Assembly (NCBI RefSeq): GCF_019801175.1
Contig: NZ_JAHVJR010000001.1
Coordinates: 2,294,001 to 2,358,000, forward strand
Direction: 5' to 3'
DNA length: 64,000 nucleotides
Origin: Vannielia litorea
GTDB lineage: Bacteria > Pseudomonadota > Alphaproteobacteria > Rhodobacterales > Rhodobacteraceae
Positions 8,031 through 16,017 of the stretch are shown one piece after another (the first letter of the stretch is position 1; the number at the start of each line of letters is the position of its first letter). The position numbers were made by a program, and so were the translations under genes. The notes beneath the pieces were generated by a model. The model was not told where the DNA came from. It was given only the letters and a program-made list of their open reading frames with translations, and ran no database searches.

Positions 8031-9026
8031 TCAGAGCAGGCCTGCCTCGTGGAAGACCTCGCGCAGCGGGCGTTTGGGGCGTGGGCCGATGTGGCGGATG
8101 ACCTCGGCTGCCGCGGTCACGCCCATGCGGCCGGACATCTCAAGCGTCTGATTGGTGGCGAGGCCGTAGAGGAAGCCGGCGGCGAACTGGTCGCCGGCCC
8201 CGGTCGCGTCTACCGGTGTGACACGCTCCACCGGCACCTCTACCCGCTCGCCGTCGCGGATCAGGATCACCGGGTCGCCGGAGCGGGTGCAGACCACCAC
8301 GGGGCAGATCGCAGCGGCCTCATCAAGCGCGGTTTCAAGGCTGTCGGTCTGGTAGAGTGATTTCCATTCGGCCTCGTTGCCGATGGTGAAATCCATGTCG
8401 TTCTCGATCAGCTCGCGGAAGCTGTCGCGGTGGCGGTCGACGCAGAAGGGATCGGAGAGGGTGATGCCCGCCTTGCCGCCCGCGTGGTGGCAGGCGTTGG
8501 CGGCGGCCATGAAGGCGCGTTTGCCCTTGTCCTTGTCGAAGAGGTAGCCCTCGAGGAAGAGGTAGCGGGTGTTCTCCATCACGCTCACATCCACGTCGTC
8601 CTCGCCGAACTCGGCGCCGCAGCCGAGGTAGGTGTTCATCGAGCGCTCGCCGTCTGGGGAGACGAAGATCATCGAGCGGGAGGTGGGGGGCTGGCTCGCA
8701 TCCTCGACCGGGGGGTTGGGGAAGGTGGTGCCCTCAAGCTCCATCTTCTCGGCGTAGAACCGGCCCAGTGCGTCGTCCTTCACCCGGCCGACAAAGGCGG
8801 TGGCCAGACCCAGCGTGCCGATGCCAGCCAGCGTGTTGGCCACGGAGCCGCCCGGCGTTTGCACGCGGTCGGTCATCGCGGCGTAGAGCACCTCGGCCCG
8901 CTTGCGCTCGACGAGCTGCATGATGCCCTTCTCGATGCCCATGTTGTCGAGAAAGCTATCATCGCCGTGGGAGATCACATCGACGATCGCATTGCCGATG
9001 CCGACAACGTCATACTGGGTGGTCAC
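8031..9026 (-). CDS. PfkB-family carbohydrate/adenosine kinase
   Basis: A 331-residue ribokinase-fold kinase. N-terminal DVVGIGNAIVDVI and GGSVANTLAGIGTLG (near residue 60) bind the sugar or nucleoside; TPVDATGAGDQFAAGFLYG near residue 280 holds the anion hole and catalytic Asp. The sequence type is the roseobacter protein usually labelled adenosine kinase. The GTG start at 9026 overlaps the nth stop, so the two genes are translationally coupled. Confidence 0.85.
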   Translation of the reverse strand: MTTQYDVVGIGNAIVDVISHGDDSFLDNMGIEKGIMQLVERKRAEVLYAAMTDRVQTPGGSVANTLAGIGTLGLATAFVGRVKDDALGRFYAEKMELEGTTFPNPPVEDASQPPTSRSMIFVSPDGERSMNTYLGCGAEFGEDDVDVSVMENTRYLFLEGYLFDKDKGKRAFMAAANACHHAGGKAGITLSDPFCVDRHRDSFRELIENDMDFTIGNEAEWKSLYQTDSLETALDEAAAICPVVVCTRSGDPVILIRDGERVEVPVERVTPVDATGAGDQFAAGFLYGLATNQTLEMSGRMGVTAAAEVIRHIGPRPKRPLREVFHEAGLL

Positions 9027-9670
9027 AGGGTCTTCTCCTCGTAAAGGCAGATGTCGCGGATGATGCAGTTGGGGCACATCGGCTTGCGGGCTTTGCAGGT
9101 GTAGCGGCCATGCAGGATGAGCCAATGGTGGGCGTGCTGCTGGTATTCGGCCTGGATGCGGTCTTCGATGGCGCGTTCGACGGCGTCCACATCCTTGCCG
9201 GGCGCGATGCCGGAGCGGTTGCCGACGCGGAAGATATGGGTGTCGACCGCCTGCGCGGGGTGTTTGAACCACATGTTCAGCACAACGTTGGCGGTTTTCC
9301 GGCCCACGCCGGGGAGCGAGGTGAGCGCCTCGCGGGAGGACGGCACGACGCCGTGGTAGTCGTCGACAAGGATCTGGCTCAGCTTCATCACGTTCTTCGC
9401 CTTCTGGCGGAAGAGGCCGATGGTCTTGATGTGCTCGGTGAGCCCTTCAAGCCCGAGGTCGAGCATCTTTTGCGGCGTGTCGGCGATGGCGAAGAGGGCG
9501 CGGGTGGCCTTGTTCACGCCTGCATCGGTGGCCTGGGCCGAAAGGGCAACGGCGACGACGAGGGTGTAGGCGTTGACATGCTCCAGCTCGCCCTTGGGCT
9601 CGGCCTCGGCCTCGCGGAAGCGGGCGAAGCATTCGGAGATCTGGTGGTATGTCATCTTGGGCGCGGGCAT
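9023..9670 (-). CDS. nth: Endonuclease III (DNA glycosylase/AP lyase)
   Basis: A 215-residue base-excision repair enzyme that removes oxidised pyrimidines. It has LSAQATD, the helix-hairpin-helix SLPGVGRKTANVVL with the catalytic Lys, VDTHIFRV with the catalytic Asp, and a C-terminal 4Fe-4S cluster with spacing C-x6-C-x2-C-x5-C (CKARKPMCPNCIIRDIC). ATG 9670 is used; ATG 9655 is an alternative. It is upstream of, and overlaps, the kinase gene, and is divergent from the Ada-like repair gene at 9815. Confidence 0.96.
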   Translation of the reverse strand: MPAPKMTYHQISECFARFREAEAEPKGELEHVNAYTLVVAVALSAQATDAGVNKATRALFAIADTPQKMLDLGLEGLTEHIKTIGLFRQKAKNVMKLSQILVDDYHGVVPSSREALTSLPGVGRKTANVVLNMWFKHPAQAVDTHIFRVGNRSGIAPGKDVDAVERAIEDRIQAEYQQHAHHWLILHGRYTCKARKPMCPNCIIRDICLYEEKTL

Positions 9671-9814
9671 GGGGGCTGTTTTGCCCTGCGGGGGCGGATT
9701 GGGCAAGCGCAACGGTGCGCCCTGCGGGTTTGCGGACCGCGCCGTCAAAGCGCATCTTCCGGGTCGCTCTGTGCGTCGGCGGCTTCTATCTCTATCCTCG
9801 AAGGAGACACGCCG

Positions 9815-10693
9815 ATGAACGCCCCCGTCAGAACGACCGTGAGACAGATGGAAGACAGCTACCATTACCAGGTGATGCGCCGCGCGCTCGATGTGATCGA
9901 CGGGGCGGAGGGCAACCTGACGCTCGACGCGCTTGCGAGCAAGATGCGGATGAGCACCGCGCATTTTCAGCGGATGTTCAGCCAGTGGGTCGGGGTCAGC
10001 CCGAAGCGGTATCAGCAATATCTCACGCTGGGCCATGCCAAGGCGCTGCTGCGCGAGCGCTTCACCACGCTGGAGGCAGCGGACTCGGTGGGCCTTTCGG
10101 GCTCGGGGCGGCTGCATGACCTGTTTCTGCGGTGGGAGGCGATGAGCCCGGGCGATTATGCCAAGGGTGGCGCGGGGCTGGAGATCCGCTGGGGCTGGTT
10201 CGAGAGCCCGTTTGGCCCGGCTCTGGTGATGGGCACCGAGAAGGGCCTCTGCGGCATTGCGCTGGCCGCCGAGATGGGGCCGGAGGCGGCGATGGACGAC
10301 CTGCGCAGCCGCTGGCCGGAGGCGGACTTCGTCGATGACCCGACGGCGCTGCGGCCTTGGGTGCTGAGTGCCTTCGGCGCCGAGGGGCGGGTGGAAGAGA
10401 CGCCGCTGTTCCTCATTGGCGCGCCGTTTCAGATCAAGGTCTGGGAGGCGCTGATGCAGGTGCCCTCGGGTCATGTGACCACCTACTCCGAGATCGCCAA
10501 GGCGATCGGCGCGCCCAAGGCGGTGCGGGCGGTGGGCACGGCGGTTGGCCGCAATCCGGTGAGCTTTTTGATCCCCTGCCACCGGGCGATGCGCAAATCG
10601 GGCGGGCTGGGCGGCTACCATTGGGGGCTGCCGGTGAAGCGGGCGATGCTGGCCTGGGAGGCGGCGCGCAGCGAGGGGCGGGCGGCGGGCTGA
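9815..10693 (+). CDS. ada: Ada-like bifunctional AraC regulator / O6-methylguanine-DNA methyltransferase
   Basis: A 292-residue protein. Residues 15-115 form an AraC-type DNA-binding domain; residues 125-290 are the alkyltransferase with the acceptor Cys in IPCHR (Cys255) after FQIKVWEALMQVPSGHVTTY. The N-terminal zinc/methylphosphotriester domain of E. coli Ada is absent, so methyl-triester sensing is not expected. AAGGAG sits 8 bp before ATG 9815. Divergent from nth, so two DNA-repair genes share a promoter region. Confidence 0.92.
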   Translation: MNAPVRTTVRQMEDSYHYQVMRRALDVIDGAEGNLTLDALASKMRMSTAHFQRMFSQWVGVSPKRYQQYLTLGHAKALLRERFTTLEAADSVGLSGSGRLHDLFLRWEAMSPGDYAKGGAGLEIRWGWFESPFGPALVMGTEKGLCGIALAAEMGPEAAMDDLRSRWPEADFVDDPTALRPWVLSAFGAEGRVEETPLFLIGAPFQIKVWEALMQVPSGHVTTYSEIAKAIGAPKAVRAVGTAVGRNPVSFLIPCHRAMRKSGGLGGYHWGLPVKRAMLAWEAARSEGRAAG

Positions 10694-10924
10694 GTCGTGC
10701 GAGGGCCAAATACGCTTTGAAACACAGGGCCTTCACGCCCTGTGACAAAGGCACTGCCCACTGAAACATTGCACCCCGATTGCAGGCATCTTTCCGCTGA
10801 TCACTCCCTGATCACGCAGATTCCAGTTGGCTATGTCACATTTTAAAGGAACGAAGCGGGCAAGAGAGCGTTAAGCCCTCAACGTCCATGGGGACCAACA
10901 CGTAAAACAAGGACTCAATCAGAG

Positions 10925-11560
10925 ATGATCCGCAATTCCCTCATTATTTCCGCCGCTGCCGCCACGTTCCTCGCCGGGTGCGAAGGCGTTGGCCCGAAGA
11001 CCCAGAATGGCGCGCTTGCCGGCGCAGCCGTGGGTGCGCTGGCCGGTGTGGCACTTGGCGATGACGAAGAAAGCCGCCGCCGCGGCGCCGTGCTGGGTGC
11101 CGCCGTGGGCGCTGGCGTGGGTGGTGCGATTGGCGCCAACCTCGACAAGCAGGCCCGCGAGCTGGACCAGAACCTCGACGGCCGCATCAAGGTGGTCAAC
11201 ACCGGTGACCGGCTGATCGTGACCATGCCGCAGGACATCCTCTTTGCCGTCGACAGCACCGCGCTGACCTCGACGCTGCAGGACGACCTTTATACACTCG
11301 CCCGCTCGCTGAACGATTACCCGAACACCACCGTGCAGGTGGTCGGCCATACCGACAGCACCGGCGCCGCCGCCTACAACCAAGACCTCTCGGAGCGCCG
11401 CGCGCTCGCCGTGCGCGGTGTGCTGGTGAACGGGGGCGTGTCTTCCGGCCGGGTGCAGGCAATCGGCCGTGGCGAGAGCCAGCCGGTGGCCACCAACCAG
11501 ACCGAGAGCGGCCGCGCCGCCAACCGTCGTGTCGAGATCATCATCATCCCGAACACGTAA
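10925..11560 (+). CDS. OmpA-family lipoprotein with glycine-zipper domain
   Basis: A 211-residue outer-membrane lipoprotein. The lipobox LAGC ends at Cys19; residues 29-72 are Gly/Ala-rich glycine zippers (GALAGAAVGALAGVALG and a second repeat), and residues about 95-208 are the OmpA C-terminal peptidoglycan-binding domain with GHTDSTGAAAYNQDLSERRA and NRRVEIII. It probably links the outer membrane to the cell wall. Start at ATG 10925; two strong hairpins follow the stop. Confidence 0.92.
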   Translation: MIRNSLIISAAAATFLAGCEGVGPKTQNGALAGAAVGALAGVALGDDEESRRRGAVLGAAVGAGVGGAIGANLDKQARELDQNLDGRIKVVNTGDRLIVTMPQDILFAVDSTALTSTLQDDLYTLARSLNDYPNTTVQVVGHTDSTGAAAYNQDLSERRALAVRGVLVNGGVSSGRVQAIGRGESQPVATNQTESGRAANRRVEIIIIPNT

Positions 11561-11603
11561 CCCGTTTTCGGATCGGGGCCTGTCCCTGCCCCGCTCCGTC
11601 TAG

Positions 11604-11629
11604 GCCCCCGCCCTGCCTGTGGCGGGGGC
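11604..11629 (+). terminator. GC-rich hairpin after OmpA lipoprotein gene
   Basis: GCCCCCGCC, an 8-base loop, then GGCGGGGGC: a perfect 9-bp stem 44 bp after the stop. The following CACCTTG is not a T-tract, so termination strength is uncertain; the next hairpin at 11642 has the T-run. Confidence 0.6.
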
Positions 11630-11641
11630 ACCTTGCCCCCT

Positions 11642-11689
11642 CCCCCCGGAACGTGGTCAAATCACTTGACCAATTCCGGGGGGCTTTTT
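11642..11689 (+). promoter_or_regulatory. GntR-type operator nested in an intrinsic terminator
   Basis: Outer arms CCCCCCGGAA (11642-11651) and TTCCGGGGGG (11674-11683) are followed by CTTTTT, a textbook terminator. Nested inside is TGGTCAA-N5-TTGACCA (11654-11672), a perfect palindrome with TGGT/ACCA ends as in FadR/GntR-family operators. The regulator gene starts 2 bp after the T-run, and the G-run is its only ribosome-binding candidate. Confidence 0.7.
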
Positions 11690-11690
11690 C

Positions 11691-12449
11691 ATGCCGTTCC
11701 AGCCTGTCAATGCCGCACGCCTGAGTGAGGCGGTGGTGGAGCAGATCGAGCTGCTGATCCTGCGGGGCGTGTTGCGCCCCGGCGAGCGGCTGCCGGCCGA
11801 GCGCGAGCTGGCCGAGCGCATGGGCGTGTCGCGCCCCTCGCTGCGCGAGGCCTTGGGCGCATTGCAGGAAAAGGGGCTGCTGGAAGCCCGCGCAGGCGCG
11901 GGCGTGTTCGTGGCCGAGGGGCTACGCTCGGTCTTTCCGCCCGCGCTGGTGAAGCTCTTTGCCGGGCATCGTGAGGCGGTGGCCGATTACATCGGCTTTC
12001 GCCGTGACCTTGAGGGGCAGGCCGCCGAGCGGGCCGCCGTGCGCGGCACCGAGGGTGACCACGCGGTGATCGCCGCCGCGCTTGCCGCGATGGAAGAGGC
12101 GCATGGCCGCCGCTCCACCCCCGAGGAGGAGGCGGAGCTGGACGCGGGCTTTCACATGGCGATCCTCGAGGCCGCGCATAACGTGGTGCTGCTGCACATG
12201 ATGCGGGCGATGTTTGGGCTGCTGCGCGAGGGCGTGTTCTACAACCGGCAGATCATGTTCCGGAACCAGCCGACGCGGGAGCGGTTGCTGGCGCAGCACC
12301 GCGAGATTGCCGCCGCCGTGCTGGCCCGCGATCCGGGCGCGGCGCGGGCGGCGGTGGAGGCGCATCTGGATTTCGTCGAGCAGGCCCTTGCCGAGCAGGT
12401 GAAGGCCGAGGCCCACGAGGCCGTGGCCCGGCAGCGGCTGGAGCGGTAG
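11691..12449 (+). CDS. FadR-subfamily GntR transcriptional regulator
   Basis: A 252-residue regulator: residues 8-75 form the GntR winged helix (LRPGERLPAERELAERMGVSRPSLREAL), and about 95-235 the all-helical FCD effector domain with the metal-binding pattern (DAGFHMAILEAAHN and later His residues). Similar proteins sense lactate, glycolate or pyruvate, but no such pathway genes are adjacent, so the ligand is open. A nested palindrome directly upstream suggests autoregulation. The start follows the terminator T-run almost without a leader. Confidence 0.88.
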   Translation: MPFQPVNAARLSEAVVEQIELLILRGVLRPGERLPAERELAERMGVSRPSLREALGALQEKGLLEARAGAGVFVAEGLRSVFPPALVKLFAGHREAVADYIGFRRDLEGQAAERAAVRGTEGDHAVIAAALAAMEEAHGRRSTPEEEAELDAGFHMAILEAAHNVVLLHMMRAMFGLLREGVFYNRQIMFRNQPTRERLLAQHREIAAAVLARDPGAARAAVEAHLDFVEQALAEQVKAEAHEAVARQRLER

Positions 12450-12483
12450 GCAAAAGGTCTGCCAGATCGGGACGAGCACCGGC

Positions 12484-13473
12484 TTAGGCGAAACGGTCCT
12501 GCCACGTGGGCAGGGTGTCTCCCTTGGCGGGCGTGGCGTGGTAGACGCCGCGGGCGATGGCGCGGGCGAGGCAGGTGGCAGCGGCATGGCCGATGCGCAG
12601 CGCGTCCCAGTCCGGGTCTTTCAGCGGCTTGGCGCCAGTCGCCGCACCAAATACCAGATCGCCGTCGAAGGGCGTGTGCGAGGGCACCAGCGCGCGCGCC
12701 ATGCCATCATGCGCGGCGACGGCCATGCGCTGACACTGGGCGGGGTCGAGCGCGGCGTCGGTGGCGACGATGGCGATGGTGGTGGCCTCGCCTGCGAGCT
12801 TTTCGAGGCTTGGCTCGAAGCCTGCGTCGGTCATCTTCGGGCCGCCGAGGCCTCCGAACTCACCCTCCATCTCCCATGCGCCTGCCCAGAACTGCGGGCC
12901 ACTGCCCTCTACCGCAGAACCCACGGCGTTGACGCCGACGATGGCCCCCACGGTGATGCCGCTTTCGAGCACAAGAGACGCCGAGCCGAGCCCGCCCTTT
13001 AGCGTGGCGGTGGTCGCCCCGGTGCCGCAGCCCACCGAGCCGAGCTTGAAGCTGGTGCCCGCCGCCTCCAGCGCCATGCGGCCCAGAGGCTTGTACGGGT
13101 TGTCCTTCCAGCCCTTGTCGCCGCCGTTCAGCAGGTCGAAGAGGATCGCGCCGGGGACGATGGGCACGCGGGCCTCGCCCACTTGGTAGCCCCGGCCCTG
13201 CGCGCGCAGCCCGTCGGCGACGCCGGAGGCGGCATCGAGGCCAAAGGCGGAGCCGCCGGAGAGCACCAGCGCATCGACCTTCTGCACCAGCTTGTCGGGG
13301 GCAAGCAGGTCGGTTTCGCGGGTGCCGGGGGCGCCGCCCATGACGTGGACGGCGGCGGTGAAAGGCTCATCGCCGATCAGGGCCGTGACGCCGGACTTTA
13401 CCTGCGCGTTGGTGGCATTGCCGACCCGCAGCCCGGCGACATCGGTGATCAGATTGCGTGGTCCCGGTTTCAT
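12484..13473 (-). CDS. P1-family peptidase (DmpA/NylC-like, family S58)
   Basis: A 329-residue N-terminal-nucleophile hydrolase made as a self-cleaving precursor. The hallmark motifs are ITDVAGLRVGN at the N-terminus, LSGGSAFGLDAASGV near residue 75, GCGTGATTATLKGG near 150, and HTPFDGD, whose Thr267 is the likely autocatalytic nucleophile by analogy with NylC. Family members are L-aminopeptidases/D-esterases or amide hydrolases; the substrate is not known. It is monocistronic and convergent with the GntR gene. Confidence 0.85.
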   Translation of the reverse strand: MKPGPRNLITDVAGLRVGNATNAQVKSGVTALIGDEPFTAAVHVMGGAPGTRETDLLAPDKLVQKVDALVLSGGSAFGLDAASGVADGLRAQGRGYQVGEARVPIVPGAILFDLLNGGDKGWKDNPYKPLGRMALEAAGTSFKLGSVGCGTGATTATLKGGLGSASLVLESGITVGAIVGVNAVGSAVEGSGPQFWAGAWEMEGEFGGLGGPKMTDAGFEPSLEKLAGEATTIAIVATDAALDPAQCQRMAVAAHDGMARALVPSHTPFDGDLVFGAATGAKPLKDPDWDALRIGHAAATCLARAIARGVYHATPAKGDTLPTWQDRFA

Positions 13474-13482
13474 CGCCGCCCC

Positions 13483-13520
13483 TTCACTTGCTTGGCAAAT
13501 ATGTCCCCGATCGGAGGCCG
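13483..13520 (-). repeat. Short dispersed intergenic motif, copy on minus strand
   Basis: Read on the minus strand it has CCTCCGATCGGGGACATATTTGCC-type order followed by AAGCAAGTGAAG, close to the other copies. It lies in the 61-bp gap just upstream of the P1 peptidase gene. Confidence 0.4.
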
Positions 13521-13534
13521 TGGCGCAAGGGCGC

Positions 13535-13975
13535 TCACCGGGCGGCGGGCGCGGGCAGCTCGAAGGGGCCGTGGTAGGTGAGCCGGGGGGTATCCTGCAG
13601 CACGAAGGGGAAGCCGCCCATCGCCGCCTCGTCGATCACCACCACGGTATCGGCCCCGGCGGTGATGTGGCGCACGTCGAGCAGCATTTCGTCGGCAAAG
13701 AAGCGCTCCAGCAGCGGCTCCGCCCCGCTGCCGTAACCCATGTACACGTGGGCCGGGTCGAGGAAGGCTTCGGGCAGGTCCACGGTGAGGGGCGCGGGGG
13801 CATCGGCGACCGGGCCCTCCATCGGCGGCATCACATAGCCCATCGCCTCCGCCTCGCTGCCGAGGGTGCCGGAGAAGAGGTGGACGCGGCGGGTCTCGGG
13901 CGGCAGCGGCGCGGCACGGCGGGCCTCCGTGCGGGGGGCGAGGCCGAGCAGGCGGGCGATGAGGCGGCCGATCAT
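13535..13975 (-). CDS. Conserved-looking hypothetical protein
   Basis: A 146-residue protein with no family recognised. The first 15 residues are basic and hydrophobic (MIGRLIARLLGLAPR), possibly a short amphipathic helix rather than a true signal peptide. The middle is rich in acidic and proline residues, and the C-terminal third (DTVVVIDEAAMGGFPFVLQDTPRL) looks like beta strands. There are no Cys residues and no catalytic motif. It is flanked by a P1 peptidase and an SDR on the same strand; nothing in the context points to a function. Confidence 0.6.
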   Translation of the reverse strand: MIGRLIARLLGLAPRTEARRAAPLPPETRRVHLFSGTLGSEAEAMGYVMPPMEGPVADAPAPLTVDLPEAFLDPAHVYMGYGSGAEPLLERFFADEMLLDVRHITAGADTVVVIDEAAMGGFPFVLQDTPRLTYHGPFELPAPAAR

Positions 13976-14047
13976 GGCAGTGAGACTAGCGTTGCGGGCG
14001 CGGGGCGGGCAAGCGGCGTGCGTGCGCTCACCAAGGGGCGGGCAGGC

Positions 14048-14776
14048 TCAGATGCAGCGCCCGCCATCGACCTCCAGCGCGGTGCCGGTGATCATGCCCG
14101 CCTCGTCGGAGCAGAGGAAGGCGGCGGCTGCGCCGAGGTCTTCGGGGGTGGAAAAACGCCCGAGCGGGATGGTGGAAAGGAACTTGGCGCGCATCTCGGG
14201 GGTGTCTTCCCCCATGAAGCTGGCGAGCAGTGGGGTTTCACCGGCCACCGGACAGAGGGCGTTGACGCGGACGCCTGCAGGGGCCAGCTCGACGGCCATC
14301 GCCTTGGTGGCGGTGATGACCCAACCCTTGGAGGCGTTGTACCAGTTGAGCTTGGGGCGCGGGGAGAGGCCGGCGGTGGAGGCGATGTTGAGCACCGCAC
14401 CGGAGCCGCGCGCCTTCATCCCGGCGATGACGGTGCGGGCGGAGAGGTAGATGGACTTCATGTTGATCGCGGCGACGCGGTCGAAATCCTCCTCCGAGAC
14501 TTCTTCCATCGGAGCCGGAAGGTGGGTGACGCCGGCGTTGTTGACGAGGATATCGACAGGGCCGGCCTCGGCCACGCAGGCCTCCCAATCGGCGAGGCTG
14601 GCGACATCCATCGCGAGGGCGCGCCCGCCGATTTCTGCGGCGATGTCGGCGGCGGCCTCGGCGTTGATGTCGGTCACCAGCACCTCGGCGCCCTCTGCGG
14701 CGAACTTGGCTGCAATGCCCGCGCCGAAGCCCGAGCCGCCGCCGGTGACGATGGCGCGTTTGCCGGTGAGTCTCAT
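14048..14776 (-). CDS. Short-chain dehydrogenase/reductase (3-oxoacyl-ACP reductase-like)
   Basis: A 242-residue classical SDR: the cofactor motif TGGGSGFG is at about residues 12-19, then NNAG at about 82, the catalytic Ser in NIASTAG and the Tyr-x3-Lys pair in WYNASKG near 145-150. An acidic residue after the second strand (VTDIN) favours NAD(H). The protein ends in ALEVDGGRCI. A glucose/cyclopentanol-type SDR is as likely as FabG; the substrate is unknown. The start at ATG 14776 gives the standard length. Confidence 0.85.
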   Translation of the reverse strand: MRLTGKRAIVTGGGSGFGAGIAAKFAAEGAEVLVTDINAEAAADIAAEIGGRALAMDVASLADWEACVAEAGPVDILVNNAGVTHLPAPMEEVSEEDFDRVAAINMKSIYLSARTVIAGMKARGSGAVLNIASTAGLSPRPKLNWYNASKGWVITATKAMAVELAPAGVRVNALCPVAGETPLLASFMGEDTPEMRAKFLSTIPLGRFSTPEDLGAAAAFLCSDEAGMITGTALEVDGGRCI

Positions 14777-14880
14777 GGTCTGTCCTCCCTCGTGGTCAGG
14801 GGGATGAGACGGCATGGGGCGGCGGGGTGCAAGGGGCGCGCGGCTGCGCGAGTGGCTGATGTTGGAGTGGGGGCGCTGCC

Positions 14881-14913
14881 CCCACACCCCCGGGATATTT
14901 GGAGCAAGAAAAT
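14881..14913 (+). repeat. Short dispersed intergenic motif, copy 4
   Basis: CACCCCCGGGATATTTGGAG followed by CAAGAAAATGAAC, a clear form of the motif. It lies 5' of the SDR at 14048-14776. Confidence 0.45.
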
Positions 14914-14945
14914 GAACTGGGGGGCGCGTTAACCTTGATGCTTGG

Positions 14946-15185
14946 TTAGTGCGGTCCGGACTGTGCCTGCGTGAGCCAGGCGGAGAGGCGGCGGATCGGG
15001 GGGCCGAGGAAGAGGCTCAGGGCGGTGCCGATGGGCCAGCCGAAGGCGAAGTCGCGCGCCCATGCGGCGGGCCAGCCCGGGGTGAGGCCGAGGTCGAGCG
15101 CGGAGAACAGGCCCGAGAAGACGAGGCTGATCAGGGCGGAAAGCAGCAAGGCGTTCAGCAGGTCTTCTCTTCGGCGGGCAGACAT
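14946..15185 (-). CDS. DUF2798-like two-helix membrane protein
   Basis: A 79-residue protein with two predicted membrane helices (about residues 10-30 and 44-64) separated by a short loop and a basic C-terminal tail with the RRLSAWLTQ segment, the layout of DUF2798 proteins. ATG 15185 (MSARRRED) is taken because the basic N-terminus precedes the first helix; a longer in-frame start adds a low-complexity Arg/Ser stretch. Function unknown. Confidence 0.65.
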   Translation of the reverse strand: MSARRREDLLNALLLSALISLVFSGLFSALDLGLTPGWPAAWARDFAFGWPIGTALSLFLGPPIRRLSAWLTQAQSGPH

Positions 15186-15270
15186 GAGCGCGCTCCCGTG
15201 GCGGCTGGCGGGCTGGGATGCCGTCAGTCTACGGGCTGCGCGTGAACGGAGGGTTTCTGCCGGTGGCGAC

Positions 15271-16017
15271 TCAGAACGTCGCACGCCCGCCGGACTGGTC
15301 GAAGCAGGCACCGGTGGTGAAGCTGGCCTCGGGCGAGGCGAGCCAGCAAATCATGGCGGCGATCTCATCGGTCGTCCCGAAGCGGCCCATCGGGATCTTG
15401 GACTTCATGAAGGCGATGAACTCGGGCGTCATCTGGTCGAAAATGGGGGACTCGACGGCGGCGGGAGCGATGCAGTTGACCGTCACCGCCGTGTCGGCCA
15501 GCTCCTTGCCGAGCGATTTGGTGAGGCCGATGACGGCGGCCTTGGTGGCGGAATAGGCGGGGGCATTCGGATTGCCCTCCTTGCCCGCGACGGAGGCGAT
15601 GTTGACGATGCGGCCATAGCCTGCCGCCTTCATCAAAGGGGCGGCTACACGGTTGCAGTAGAAGACGCCGTGGAAGTTGAGGTTGGTGACGGCGTGCCAA
15701 TCGTCCAGCGGGTACTCCCAGGTGGGCACGTTGGGGCCGGTGATGCCGGCGGAACAGACGAGGATGTCGAGGCCGCCCATCGCCGTGGCGGCGGCCTGCA
15801 TGGCGGCTTCGGTGCCTTCCGGGTTGGTTACATCGACCAAGCCGGGGGTCAGGCCCTCCGCCTCGGCGGCGGCGAGGGCGGCTTCGTTCACGTCCCAGAC
15901 GGTGACGGTGGCCCCTTCTGCCTGCATCCGCAGCGCGGCGGCGAGCCCGATGCCGGAGGCACCGCCGGTGATGATGGCTTTGCGGCCTGCGAAGCGGTTC
16001 GGGAAAATGTCAGTCAT
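15271..16017 (-). CDS. Short-chain dehydrogenase/reductase
   Basis: A 248-residue classical SDR with TGGASGIG near residue 18, VWDVN after the second strand (NAD preference), CSAGITGP, NIASVAGKEG and the catalytic YSATK near 155. It ends with a family-typical GGRATF. Its first 8 bp overlap the end of the aldehyde dehydrogenase gene, so the two are probably translated together, giving a two-step alcohol/aldehyde or polyol oxidation module. The substrate is not evident. Confidence 0.87.
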   Translation of the reverse strand: MTDIFPNRFAGRKAIITGGASGIGLAAALRMQAEGATVTVWDVNEAALAAAEAEGLTPGLVDVTNPEGTEAAMQAAATAMGGLDILVCSAGITGPNVPTWEYPLDDWHAVTNLNFHGVFYCNRVAAPLMKAAGYGRIVNIASVAGKEGNPNAPAYSATKAAVIGLTKSLGKELADTAVTVNCIAPAAVESPIFDQMTPEFIAFMKSKIPMGRFGTTDEIAAMICWLASPEASFTTGACFDQSGGRATF

